Source: Sinorhizobium sp. 6-70
Lineage (GTDB): Bacteria > Pseudomonadota > Alphaproteobacteria > Rhizobiales > Rhizobiaceae
Reading direction: 5' to 3'
Length of the DNA stretch: 64,000 nt
NCBI RefSeq assembly: GCF_030124375.1
Contig: NZ_JASKLS010000001.1
Coordinates: 602,526 to 666,525 of the forward strand
The notes under the pieces are model-generated. The model saw only the letters and a list, made by a program, of their open reading frames with translations, ran no database searches and was not told the DNA's origin. Position 1 is the stretch's first letter; every line of letters begins with the position of its first letter. A program made the translations under genes and the position numbers. Shown piece after piece: positions 33,605-42,157 of the stretch.

Positions 33605-34714
33605 ATGCCCGAGACCCGCCGCAAGCTGACGACGATCTTTTGCGCCGATGTGCAGGACTATTCGCGCCTGATGGGGGCGGACGAGGAAGGCACGCTCGCG
33701 ACGCTGAAGCGCTATCGCGATGCCATGGCACGGCTGATCGAGACGCATCACGGCCGCATCGTCAACACCTGGGGCGACGGGCTGATCGCCGAATTCCCGA
33801 GCGTGGTCGAGGCGGTGCGCGCCGCGATCGACGTCCAGAACGAACTTGCGGGGCTGAATGCCGAGCGGCCGAGCGACACGCAGATGCTCCTTCGCATCGG
33901 CATCAATCTCGGCGACGTCATCGCCGAGGGTGACGACCTCTATGGCGACGGCGTCAACATCGCCGCCCGCCTGCAGGCCACGGCGCCGGCCGGCGGCATC
34001 GTCATCTCCAACACCGTCTACGACCAGGTACGCAACAAGGTCGCCGTCAGCTTCGATTTCCTGGGTCAGCTCGAGGTGAAGAACATCGAGGGCGGAGTCG
34101 CGAGCTACGCGGTCAGGATCGGTGCCCGCGATGACAGCAGGCAAGACGGCATTCGGGAGAGCGAGCCCGCGCGAGGAGGCACGCGGCAGGCTGGTCCGCC
34201 GCAAGACGCCTACGGGAACGGCGCGGCGGCGCCCGGACGCACCCGGGACCGACACCCGACTCCGGGCGCAGCACCGACGCAGCCGCCCGCCGGGGCAGGC
34301 GGTACACCCCGGCACGAAGCGTCAGCCGCATCTTCCGCCACCTGGGGCCGCGAACGCGCTCCCGGTGGCAACCGGCCGCAAGCCCCTTCCGGGACGACCT
34401 CCGCGGCAACGTTCGGCAACCGCAAACTCGCCGTCATCGCCGTGATCGCCGCCGCCCTCGTGGCGATAAACCTCCTCACCTGGGACGGTGTCCTCTGGGC
34501 CGTCTGGCCGCTGCTCGGCCTTGCGATCGTCTATGCCCTCTTCTGGCTGCGCCGGAGAAAGGACATCAACCGCACCCTCGGCCTGCTTGCCATCGCGGCC
34601 CTCACCGTCGTCGCCGTCAACCTCCTCACCTTCGACGGAATCTTCTGGGCCGTCTGGCCGCTCCTCGGCCTCGCCATCGCCGCCGCGCTCCGCTGGGTGC
34701 TGCGCCGGGGGTGA
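33605..34714 (+). CDS. Class III nucleotide cyclase with C-terminal membrane segments
   Basis: A 369-residue protein. Residues 1-175 are a class III adenylate/guanylate cyclase domain: IFCADVQDYSRLMGADEEGT with metal-binding Asp, NTWGDGLIAEFPS, and RIGINLGDVIAEGDDLYGDG followed by VNIAARLQ. Residues 180-270 are a low-complexity Pro/Arg/Gly-rich linker. Residues 275-365 hold two near-repeated membrane hairpins (NLLTWDGVLWAVWPLLGLAI and NLLTFDGIFWAVWPLLGLAI), so the catalytic domain is anchored from the C-terminal side. It would make cAMP. Convergent with a second cyclase gene. Confidence 0.88.
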   Translation: MPETRRKLTTIFCADVQDYSRLMGADEEGTLATLKRYRDAMARLIETHHGRIVNTWGDGLIAEFPSVVEAVRAAIDVQNELAGLNAERPSDTQMLLRIGINLGDVIAEGDDLYGDGVNIAARLQATAPAGGIVISNTVYDQVRNKVAVSFDFLGQLEVKNIEGGVASYAVRIGARDDSRQDGIRESEPARGGTRQAGPPQDAYGNGAAAPGRTRDRHPTPGAAPTQPPAGAGGTPRHEASAASSATWGRERAPGGNRPQAPSGTTSAATFGNRKLAVIAVIAAALVAINLLTWDGVLWAVWPLLGLAIVYALFWLRRRKDINRTLGLLAIAALTVVAVNLLTFDGIFWAVWPLLGLAIAAALRWVLRRG

Positions 34715-34736
34715 GCCGGTCACCTTACCCTCCCTC

Positions 34737-34864
34737 GTCCCTGTGCCGTCACAGGGATCCAGCCACGGCGCGTCGGCGCCGTGAATGACTCCGTCTCGCA
34801 GTGCAGATGCTGCGAGAACTGTGCCCGTTTCTAGAGCGTCTTTTGTGCGTTCATTTGAACGCAC
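34737..34864. repeat. Repeat fragment and hairpin between convergent cyclase genes
   Basis: CGTCCCTGTGCCGTCACAGG then GATCCAGCCACGGCGCGTCG (34737-34783) belongs to the family found around 38890. GTGCGTTC-attt-GAACGCAC is a perfect 8-bp hairpin at 34845-34864. Neither is followed by a T-run on the plus strand. Confidence 0.55.
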
Positions 34865-34917
34865 GGTAGGCTTTCGGCCCCAAAAGGGGACCGAGACTGA
34901 ATCTCAAAGGGCACCGG

Positions 34918-36666
34918 TTAGAGAGGCAGCGGTATCTTCTTGAGAGCGTTCGCCAGCGATTGCATTGACGCGGGTCGAAAAGGCCCCATTCGAGTGAAGG
35001 CGTTGATTGTGAAAGACGGTGCGAGTTCGATAAGGCGCTTTGCCGCCGCTCGTGCCGCGTCGAAATTGCTCAACTCAACATATGCCGCCGCGAGGTAGGC
35101 GTAGGCGACGCTGAAGTTCGGGTTCGCGCCAGCGGCGAGCGCTGCATAGGTGGCGGCCTCCTCGAACCGGCCACTGAACCAGTAGGCCAACGTCAGCGCA
35201 CAGTACGGGTGATAGTTCAAGGGATCGAACGGACTGAGCCTCAACGCAAGCAGTGCATGCTCGATGGCTCTTTCATTTCGCTGGCTATGGGCATTCACCA
35301 AGGCACTGAAGCCGTATGCGAGCGCCGAATTGTGATTGAGCTCCAGCGACCGATCCAGAACAATAATGGCCGCGTCGTAGTCATGCGTGAGATTGGCCTG
35401 GACAAAGGCGGCGATGCTTAGGACCTGCGGGTCATCGACGCCAAAGTTGAACGCAGCATTGCAGTGTTCTAGCGCGAGGGATTTATCTCGTTCATCGAGG
35501 CCACCGCGAAAGTAACTTTGCTCACGGCACCACGCCGCATAGGCATGTGCAAGTGCATAGTTCGGGTCGCGCTTCAGGGCCTCCTCCAACAGCTGCAGCG
35601 CTTTTTGGGTTTCAGCAGGTGAATTCGCATGGGTGTGGGGAAGTGCTTTCAAATACAGATCGTAGGCGTCTAGTGCATCTGGCCGTTTTCGGAGCGCGCG
35701 TTCAATTTCAGCGCGGCGCATTGACGGCTCCAACGCACCGACGATGCTCGTTACGAAATGGTCTTGAAGGTCAAACAAGTCCTCGGCGAAGCCCTCGAGC
35801 CTATCCGCCCATACATGAGTCGCACCCGTCCCCTCCACAAGCTGTCCCGTGATGCGGATTCGGTTGGCAGATTGTCGGACGCTGCCTTCAAGCACGTAGC
35901 GTACGCCCAGATCTCGTGCGACTTGCTTCACATCGACCGACCTGCCTTTGTAGGAAAAGCTCGAGTTACGCGCGATCACGAAGAGGCTGTGAATTTTGGC
36001 CAGTTCAGTAATGAGATCGTCGACCAGGCCGTCGGCAAAATAGTCTTGCCGCGGATCGCCGCTCATGTTTTCAAACGGCAACACCGCAATTGACGGTCGT
36101 TTCGGCAGAGCAAAGGGCGTGTCGATCAGGTTGGCTGCATTCGGCATCTGCGTCTCTAAATGAAGCTGATAGACGCGGATCGGTCGGGTGATGTTCTTGA
36201 GGTGCTGGTCTCCGGTGTCTTCGAACGCGATATCCAGCCGTTCTCGGACAAGATCGCGCACTGCGGCCGACACGGCGATGCCGCCTGGTCTTGCAATCCC
36301 CTCCAGCCTTGACGCAACGTTCACGCCGTCGCCGAAAATGTCACCGTTCTCCAGGATGACGTCTCCCAGATTGATGCCGATCCGAAATTCAATGCGGCGA
36401 TCTGGTGGGATTGGGTCATTACGAACAATCATCGCGCGTTGTATGTCGACAGCGCACGCCACCGCGTCCAGTACACTTTGGAACTCGGCGAGAATGCCAT
36501 CGCCGATGAGTTTGACCACCCGGCCGCTGTGCTCTGCAATCTTTGGGTTCAGGAGCTCGCCTTGGTGAGTCATCAACGAAGTGAGCGTGCCGGGTTCATC
36601 GGCCTCCATGAGCCGACTGAAGCCAACGACGTCAGCGGCGAGGATCGCTGCCAGCCTACGCTCCAT
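34918..36666 (-). CDS. Class III adenylate cyclase with TPR-like C-terminus
   Basis: A 582-residue protein. The cyclase domain is at 1-170: MERRLAAILAADVVGFSRLM, KLIGDGILAEF and RIGINLGDVILENGDIFGDG. Residues 195-310 carry PSIAVLPFENMSGDPRQDYF and LLVDDLITELAKI-like sequence, the FlgO/TolB-like region often attached to these cyclases. Residues 330-570 are tetratricopeptide-type helices (LEEALKRDPNYALAHAYAAW, LDRSLELNHNSALAYGFSAL). No membrane helix. The start is ATG 36666 with GTAGGAGAG upstream; the frame is open for 86 further codons but these have no site. It would make cAMP in response to a protein partner bound by the repeats. Confidence 0.9.
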   Translation of the reverse strand: MERRLAAILAADVVGFSRLMEADEPGTLTSLMTHQGELLNPKIAEHSGRVVKLIGDGILAEFQSVLDAVACAVDIQRAMIVRNDPIPPDRRIEFRIGINLGDVILENGDIFGDGVNVASRLEGIARPGGIAVSAAVRDLVRERLDIAFEDTGDQHLKNITRPIRVYQLHLETQMPNAANLIDTPFALPKRPSIAVLPFENMSGDPRQDYFADGLVDDLITELAKIHSLFVIARNSSFSYKGRSVDVKQVARDLGVRYVLEGSVRQSANRIRITGQLVEGTGATHVWADRLEGFAEDLFDLQDHFVTSIVGALEPSMRRAEIERALRKRPDALDAYDLYLKALPHTHANSPAETQKALQLLEEALKRDPNYALAHAYAAWCREQSYFRGGLDERDKSLALEHCNAAFNFGVDDPQVLSIAAFVQANLTHDYDAAIIVLDRSLELNHNSALAYGFSALVNAHSQRNERAIEHALLALRLSPFDPLNYHPYCALTLAYWFSGRFEEAATYAALAAGANPNFSVAYAYLAAAYVELSNFDAARAAAKRLIELAPSFTINAFTRMGPFRPASMQSLANALKKIPLPL

Positions 36667-36712
36667 AGACGCTCTCCTACGGATTGCATCAGGCAACATA
36701 CCATAGAAGTAA

Positions 36713-36744
36713 CGAAAAAGCCCCGGTAGGGGAACCCGGGGCTT
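36713..36744 (-). terminator. Rho-independent terminator of the lysR gene
   Basis: Perfect 9-bp stem AAGCCCCGG / CCGGGGCTT with a 9-nt loop, followed on the minus strand by TTTTTCG. It lies between the end of the lysR gene (36875) and the cyclase start (36666), both on the minus strand, so it separates the two transcripts. Confidence 0.8.
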
Positions 36745-36874
36745 AAGGTCTTTCGCCCATTGGGAGGGGGCCGGTGTGGGCGAAATGCGGGAAGAAAATT
36801 TCCCGTCTGACTTGAGTTTGCCACCGGGCCATCGCATCTCAAAGTAGCGAAAATTAGCCATGCCTTGCGCGTTC

Positions 36875-37789
36875 TCACCCCACCGCAACCTCCTCCAGCC
36901 GCTCGCGCAGGCGCGGTGCCGCAAAATCGAGGAAGCTGCGCATTTTGAACGGCAGTTCGCCTCGTCCCTGATAAAGAATATGGACCGGCAGCGGTGCCGG
37001 CTCGAAGGCCTGCAGCACCACCTGAAGCAGGCCCTCGTTCACCGCCCGCGCGGCCTGGTAGGAGAGAACGCGGGTCACGCCGACGCCGGCGATTGCTGCG
37101 TCCAGCGCCGCCTCCGCCGTATTGACGCAAAGGCGCGGACGGATCTCCGCGACCTGCTCGCGCGCGTTGCCGCCCTTGCCGAAGGGCCAGGGGTTCGGCG
37201 ACCCCATCATGTCGAAGGTGACGCAGGGCAGCCGCTCGAGGTCCGCCGGGCTTGCCGGAACGCCATGGCGCTCGAAACAGCCGGGGCTTCCGCAAACCAC
37301 GCGGCGCACGGAACCGACGCGCCTTGCGACCATCGTGCTGTCGGGCAGCGCGCCGATGCGAACCGCGAGGTCGATATCGTCCTCGAGCAGGTGCACGTTG
37401 CGGTCGGACAGCAGCATCCTGACATTGATGTCGGGATAGAGCGCCAGGAACGCGCTGACGACCGGCAGGACATGCAGCCGGCCGAACACGATCGGCGTCG
37501 TCACCACGAGTTCGCCCTTCGGCGCGCTCTGCTCGCCCGCCGCCTTCCGCTCCGCATCACCCACCTCTTCGAGGATGCGCTTGCAGGACTGGAAATAGTC
37601 ATTGCCCGCATCGGTCAACGTCAGCTTGCGCGTGGTGCGCGTCAGCAGCCGGGTTCCGAGGTGGTCCTCGAGTTCGGCGAGCTTTCGGCTAACGCTCGGC
37701 AGCGGCATGTTCAGGCGGCGGCCGGCACCGGTGAGGCTGCCCGCCTCCACCGCCGCAACAAGGATCGACATCGCTTCGAAACGGTCCAT
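36875..37789 (-). CDS. LysR-family transcriptional regulator
   Basis: A 304-residue regulator: an N-terminal winged helix (MDRFEAMSILVAAVEAGSLT, MPLPSVSRKLAELEDHLGTR) and a periplasmic-binding-like effector domain (GELVVTTPIVFGRLHVLPVV, IDLAVRIGALPDSTMVARRV, AAIAGVGVTRVLSYQAARAV). It is divergent from the alpha/beta-hydrolase gene at 37915, 125 bp away, the usual arrangement for control of the neighbour. The effector is unknown. Confidence 0.9.
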   Translation of the reverse strand: MDRFEAMSILVAAVEAGSLTGAGRRLNMPLPSVSRKLAELEDHLGTRLLTRTTRKLTLTDAGNDYFQSCKRILEEVGDAERKAAGEQSAPKGELVVTTPIVFGRLHVLPVVSAFLALYPDINVRMLLSDRNVHLLEDDIDLAVRIGALPDSTMVARRVGSVRRVVCGSPGCFERHGVPASPADLERLPCVTFDMMGSPNPWPFGKGGNAREQVAEIRPRLCVNTAEAALDAAIAGVGVTRVLSYQAARAVNEGLLQVVLQAFEPAPLPVHILYQGRGELPFKMRSFLDFAAPRLRERLEEVAVG

Positions 37790-37914
37790 GATTATCTCAA
37801 TTTGTGAAACTATGCCTCTTGAACGTAGGCGATTATCGCACCTGCTGGAAGATCATATCTTGCCCGCATCCCTCAACGGCGCCCGGCAAAGTCCGGCCAG
37901 CAAGGAGAAAGACG

Positions 37915-38754
37915 ATGACCGAGATCCACTATCGCAGCACCGACGTCGACGGGCTGAAGATCTTCTATCGCGAGGCAGGCGCGCCGGGTGCGCAGAAGCT
38001 GCTGCTGCTGCACGGCTTTCCGACGTCGAGCCATATGTTCCGGGACCTGATCCCGCTGCTTGCCGACCGCTACCACATCATTGCGCCCGACCTGCCGGGC
38101 TTCGGCCAGTCGGACGACCCGAAGACAAACAGCTTCGACTCGATCGCCGAGACGATCGAGCGTTTCACCGAGATCGTCGGCTTCGAGCGCTTTGCCGTCT
38201 ACGTCTTCGACTATGGCGCGCCGACCGGCTTCCGCCTCGCCGTCCGCCATCCGGAGCGGATCACCGCAATCATTTCCCAGAACGGCAACGCCTATGTCGA
38301 GGGCCTTAGTGAGGACTGGAATCCGATCCGCGCCTATTGGCAGGAGGCCTCGGACGCCAATCGCAACGCACTCCGCATGATGCTGAGCCCGGAGACGACC
38401 CTCTGGCAATATACGCACGGCGTGCCGGACGCCACGAAGGTCTCGCCGGATGGCTACACGCTCGACGACCATTACCTCGGCCGCCCCGGCGCCGCCGATG
38501 TCCAGCTCGACCTCTTCGGCGACTACAAGAGCAATGTCGCGCTCTATCCGGTGTTCCAGGAGTATTTCCGCACTCACCGGCCGCGCTTCCTGGCGGCCTG
38601 GGGCCGCAACGACCCCTTCTTCCTGCCGCCCGGCGCCGAAGCCTTCAAGCGGGACAATCCGGAGGCACAGGTGATCTTCTTCGACACCGGCCACTTCGCA
38701 TTGGAAACCCACGCCAGGGAAATCGCCGCCGCCATCCGGGACTTTCTCGGCTGA
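37915..38754 (+). CDS. Alpha/beta hydrolase with aspartate nucleophile
   Basis: A 279-residue hydrolase. HGFPTSSHMFRDLIPLLAD forms the oxyanion region (33-51), PDLPGFGQSD follows, and the nucleophile elbow reads VFDYGAPTG with Asp99, as in haloalkane dehalogenases and epoxide hydrolases rather than esterases. A second acid lies in WGRNDPFFLPPG and the His in DTGHFALE near the C-terminus. Probable cytosolic epoxide hydrolase or dehalogenase-like enzyme. The start is fixed by AAGGAGAAAGACG. The frame is open upstream to 37804 without a site. It is likely controlled by the divergent LysR. Confidence 0.85.
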   Translation: MTEIHYRSTDVDGLKIFYREAGAPGAQKLLLLHGFPTSSHMFRDLIPLLADRYHIIAPDLPGFGQSDDPKTNSFDSIAETIERFTEIVGFERFAVYVFDYGAPTGFRLAVRHPERITAIISQNGNAYVEGLSEDWNPIRAYWQEASDANRNALRMMLSPETTLWQYTHGVPDATKVSPDGYTLDDHYLGRPGAADVQLDLFGDYKSNVALYPVFQEYFRTHRPRFLAAWGRNDPFFLPPGAEAFKRDNPEAQVIFFDTGHFALETHAREIAAAIRDFLG

Positions 38755-38878
38755 CTGCTCGATTCGGTTGGCACAACCCGGCGCTGGCAGGTGCGGAGCA
38801 ACACCCTCCCGGCACAATGCCGGCCGCTCGATCGCCCCTCTCCCCGGCCGTCTTCAGCGCCGCAGCGTCACCCACGGG

Positions 38879-38950
38879 CAACAAACTCTCCCTCATTCCT
38901 GTGCTTGTCACAGGAATCCAGCCGCGCCGCGTCGGCGGCGCGAAAGACTC
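38879..38950. repeat. Dispersed repeat, left inverted arm beside the GIY-YIG gene
   Basis: CAACAAACTCTCCCTCATTC then CTGTGCTTGTCACAGGAATC and CAGCCGCGCC. The reverse complement of this sequence, with a few changes, is at 39460-39510. The inner CCTGTG..CACAGG is itself palindromic. Confidence 0.8.
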
Positions 38951-39103
38951 GCAGCCACCAGTGTAAGCGAACGTGACGACACCGGACCGTCGCCAAGCGT
39001 CCTCCAACACACGACTGTTACAGCCACCCCTGATGTCTCACTTCCCGCCGCCATCGGCAACTTTTGCTTGCTTGTTCAAAACCACTCAATCACCATCAGC
39101 AAC

Positions 39104-39394
39104 ATGAAAGGCTATGTCTACATCCTCGCGTCGAAACGAAACGGCACGCTTTACACGGGCGTGACGCGCGACCTGGCCGGCCGTCTCTTTGAACACCAGA
39201 AGGAACTCACACCCGGCTTCACATCGAAATACGGGGTCAAAACGCTCGTCTGGTTCGAGGAATTCGACCTGTTGACGGCTGCCATCACGCGGGAAAAGAC
39301 GATCAAGAAATGGCCGCGGCAATGGAAGCTGAATCTGATCGAGGCCACGAACCCGGAATGGCTGGACATTTCACATTACCTGCATGGTCTGTGA
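39104..39394 (+). CDS. GIY-YIG nuclease domain protein (UPF0213-like)
   Basis: A 96-residue single-domain nuclease: KGYVYILASKRNGTLYTGVT contains the Y-V-Y...Y-T-G pair (residues 4-6 and 17-19), with Arg27 and His31 in RLFEH, then FTSKYGVKTLVWFEEFDLL and a C-terminal EKTIKKWPRQWKLNLIEATN. Such stand-alone proteins have structure-specific endonuclease folds and unknown cell roles. The gene is bracketed by inverted copies of a dispersed repeat (38879 and 39460), an arrangement like that of a small mobile cassette. The ribosome site is not obvious. Confidence 0.88.
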   Translation: MKGYVYILASKRNGTLYTGVTRDLAGRLFEHQKELTPGFTSKYGVKTLVWFEEFDLLTAAITREKTIKKWPRQWKLNLIEATNPEWLDISHYLHGL

Positions 39395-39459
39395 GGTCGG
39401 GCTTCACGTCGGTGCGCTAATGTACCGACGGCGCCGGAGTCTTCGGCGCCCAAGGACTT

Positions 39460-39510
39460 GGGCGCGGCTGGATTCTTGTGACGAGCACAGGAATGAGGGA
39501 GAGTTTGTTG
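39460..39510. repeat. Dispersed repeat, right inverted arm beside the GIY-YIG gene
   Basis: GGCGCGGCTGGATTCTTGTG then ACGAGCACAGGAATGAGGGA and GAGTTTGTTG: the inverted counterpart of 38879-38929, lying 66 bp after the nuclease stop. Confidence 0.8.
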
Positions 39511-39550
39511 TCCGTGGCTGTCAACCTCCGGCGCCGTCGGACGCGCCACC

Positions 39551-39582
39551 CCTCATTCCTGTGACGAGCACAGGAATGAGGG
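39551..39582. repeat. Perfect palindrome of the same repeat family
   Basis: CCTCATTCCTGTG-acgag-CACAGGAATGAGG, 13-bp arms. It lies 40 bp after the right arm, and a further CAACAAACTC occurs at about 39602-39611, so the 3' flank holds more than one copy. The rest of 39395-39709 has no gene. Confidence 0.85.
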
Positions 39583-39709
39583 TGAGTGGGGACGGCCGCG
39601 CACAACAAACTCAACTGACTTGATGACGGGCGCCGCATCGGTTCATTGCGCTGCCCGTCTCGATACCGACGGCCCGCGCATCGCGCGGCAAAGGTCGCCG
39701 CCGAGGAAC

Positions 39710-40594
39710 TCAGCTGGCAGTTGCCCGCTCAAGTGCACTCCAATCGTAGGCGCGCGCCCAGTCCGCAAAGCTCAGCCAGTGAACCTCCGGAAACTCCCGG
39801 CGCAGTGCCGCGATGTCGGCGTCGTAGCCGACGCGGTCGAACCATTCGAACATGAGCGCCGCATCCTCGCTTTGCTGGCGAGCCGTGGCGAGCGGGATTT
39901 CCTGGTAGTGGATGGGGCGGCCGATCGCCTGCGAGAGGATATCCGCCTGCTCTTCGCCGGTGAGCTCGTCCCCGGCGATATCGAAGCGCGTGCCGAAGAC
40001 ATGCCCGCGCCGCTCGACCAGGGCGGCGACGAAGGCCCCGATGTCCGCCAGCGCCACCAGCTGCAGGAGGCGGCGGGCGGGCATCGCAAAAGCATAGGTG
40101 CCCTGGCGCAGCGCACCGATCGACCACGGCGCGACGATATTCTCCATGAAGGCGACCGGCGCGCTGATCGTGTAAGGGATGCCGAGTTCGGCGACATGCT
40201 TCTCGACGCGATACTTGCTTTCGAAATGCGGGATGCCCGTCTTCTTGTCGGCATCGGCAACGGACGAATAGATCAGGTGCCCGACGCCGGCAGCCTTCGC
40301 CGCATCGGCGGCAATGATCCCCTGGCGGGTCTCCGCCTCCGTCCCGGCCTCGTAGCTGTTGCCCATCAGGTACATGGTATCGACGCCGCTTGCGGCCTTC
40401 ACGATGGAGGCCGCGTCGCCGAGATCACCGGCCACGACCTCGGCACCGGCAGAGGCCAGTTGCCGCGCGGCATCGCTGTCGGGCTTTCGCGTCAACGCCT
40501 TGACGCGGTGTCCCCTCGACAGCAGCGCGTGCGCGACGGCGCCTCCCTGCTGGCCGGTGGCGCCGGTGACGAGAACGTTTCGCTTTGTGGTCAT
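39710..40594 (-). CDS. NmrA-like NAD(P)-binding protein
   Basis: A 294-residue atypical short-chain dehydrogenase: the dinucleotide motif VLVTGATGQQGGAVAHALL at the N-terminus (GxTGxQG), KALTRKPDSDAARQLASAGA, and VGHLIYSSVADADKKTG with ESKYRVEKHVAELG instead of the classical YxxxK. NmrA-like proteins bind NADP and act as redox sensors or reductases. Divergent from the LysR gene at 40693, which probably controls it. Confidence 0.88.
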   Translation of the reverse strand: MTTKRNVLVTGATGQQGGAVAHALLSRGHRVKALTRKPDSDAARQLASAGAEVVAGDLGDAASIVKAASGVDTMYLMGNSYEAGTEAETRQGIIAADAAKAAGVGHLIYSSVADADKKTGIPHFESKYRVEKHVAELGIPYTISAPVAFMENIVAPWSIGALRQGTYAFAMPARRLLQLVALADIGAFVAALVERRGHVFGTRFDIAGDELTGEEQADILSQAIGRPIHYQEIPLATARQQSEDAALMFEWFDRVGYDADIAALRREFPEVHWLSFADWARAYDWSALERATAS

Positions 40595-40692
40595 GTGTCT
40601 GCTCCTTGGTTTTCAATAGAGCGAAGTTAGGGTCTGCCGCTTTGGTCCATAATGGCCTATAATCGGGAAACTTTGTCCCGGATGCGGATACA

Positions 40693-41619
40693 ATGCTCGA
40701 CCTTAACGATATCGTGGTCTTCGCTCGCGTCGTCGAAGCCGGCAGTTTCACCGCTGCGGCGCGCCAGCTCGGCATGCCCAAGACAACCGTCAGCCGTCGC
40801 ATTGCCGCGCTCGAGCGTGAGGTCGGGGTCCGCCTGCTCCAGCGCACGACGCGCAGCCTCAACATGACCGACGCCGGGCGTCTCTATTACGAGCAGAGCA
40901 GCCAGGCGCTGAGGACGATAGAGGAAGCCAATCTGCGCCTCGCGGAAGCGAGGGCGGAGCCGTCAGGCACAATTCGCATTTCCGCTCCCGTCGGCTTTGG
41001 CGGCCATTTCCTGACCCGCGCCGTGGTCGACTTTCTGGCAATCTATCCGAAAACCAAGGTCGAACTGCGCCTGACCGACGACAATCTCAACCTGGTCGAG
41101 CACGGCATAGACCTGGCTTTCCGTACCGGCATCCTCGCGGACTCCACGCTGATCGCCCGCAAGCTGGGATCCACGCACAGGCTGCTCTGCGCCAGTCCCA
41201 ACTATGTTGCCCGCTCAGGGGTTCCGGACGGACCGGCAGATCTCGCCCGCCATGAGTGCGTCATCGCCGGCCCCTCCGCTGCCAGCGCCCACTGGCTGCT
41301 GGACGGGCCGCATGGCCAGGAAACAGTCACCGTGGCTGGACGCTTCGCCGCCAACGAGATGCAGGCGGTCGTTGCCGCGGCGATCGCTGGCTACGGCATC
41401 GCCCAGGTGCCGCAGGGGATGGCCGAGGCGCTTGTCACCGAGGGGCGATTGCGCCGCGTTCTCCACGATTACACGACGCCCGCCGGCGGCCTCTATGTCC
41501 TTTACCCGAGCAGTCGGCACCTTTCGCCGCTGGTCAAGGCATTCATCGAGCTTGCGGCCGAGCGATGGAGCGCCGCCCGAGCCGGCGAGACGGACAAGGC
41601 CGTGGCCGTCTTTACCTAG
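40693..41619 (+). CDS. LysR-family transcriptional regulator
   Basis: A 308-residue regulator: helix-turn-helix MLDLNDIVVFARVVEAGSFT and LGMPKTTVSRRIAALEREVG, then the effector domain (GTIRISAPVGFGGHFLTRAV, IDLAFRTGILADSTLIARKL, VAAAIAGYGIAQVPQGMAEA). The 98-bp gap to the divergent NmrA-like gene should hold the operator; the pattern fits local control. Effector unknown. Confidence 0.9.
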   Translation: MLDLNDIVVFARVVEAGSFTAAARQLGMPKTTVSRRIAALEREVGVRLLQRTTRSLNMTDAGRLYYEQSSQALRTIEEANLRLAEARAEPSGTIRISAPVGFGGHFLTRAVVDFLAIYPKTKVELRLTDDNLNLVEHGIDLAFRTGILADSTLIARKLGSTHRLLCASPNYVARSGVPDGPADLARHECVIAGPSAASAHWLLDGPHGQETVTVAGRFAANEMQAVVAAAIAGYGIAQVPQGMAEALVTEGRLRRVLHDYTTPAGGLYVLYPSSRHLSPLVKAFIELAAERWSAARAGETDKAVAVFT

Positions 41620-41754
41620 GCTGTCGTGGGCGTGAGCACGCCGGTCGCTCGAAAGCCCCCCGGCACAAGGTATGCGTGTCCACTTTTGCTCGACCGGGGC
41701 GCGCTGACGTTGTATATAGAAATGAGGTGGCTCCACGTGACGGGGAGGTTCGTC

Positions 41755-41952
41755 ATGGCCTTAGAGGAAGAGAAGTCCAACCTGTTTTTCGGCAAGGTCG
41801 GCGGATTGATTTTCGTCGTAATCGGTTTCCTCCTGGCGGCGTCAGGCTACCGCTACGGGGCGGCAGGCTATATGACCGCAGGCGTCGTTTTCATCGCGAT
41901 CGGGATCATGCTGCTGATGGGCAAGGTCCTCCGTCGCAATCAACACAAGTAG
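41755..41952 (+). CDS. Small two-span membrane protein
   Basis: A 65-residue protein: polar N-terminus MALEEEKSNLFFGKVGGLIF, then two hydrophobic helices (about 14-31 and 36-56) and a basic tail KVLRRNQHK. GGGGAGGTTCGTC precedes the ATG. It looks like one of the short inner-membrane proteins common in rhizobia. No family recognised. Confidence 0.7.
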   Translation: MALEEEKSNLFFGKVGGLIFVVIGFLLAASGYRYGAAGYMTAGVVFIAIGIMLLMGKVLRRNQHK

Positions 41953-41954
41953 AC

Positions 41955-42069
41955 CTACAGCGCGGCCTTTCATTTTCCTTGGATCGCACCGATTTAAGGA
42001 CAAAAACATGCAGCAATTCAAAATGTTACAGCGCCCTGCGCGCGTCTGATCAGACGCGCGGCGCTGTAA
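41955..42069. repeat. RIME-like intergenic mosaic element
   Basis: CTACAGCGCGGCC, then TTTTCCTTGGATCG...GATTTAAGGACAAAAACATG and CAGCAATTC, then TTACAGCGCCC and GCGCGTCTgatCAGACGCGC, ending GGCGCTGTAA. It starts 2 bp after the preceding stop. Confidence 0.85.
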
Positions 42070-42157
42070 CGGGCTTGGCGGATGCTCCTGCGCCCTCAGG
42101 TGGAGGAGAAGCCTTGCCGTATCGCCACCGAAGGAAGCATGCAGGAGGGAGAACGGC

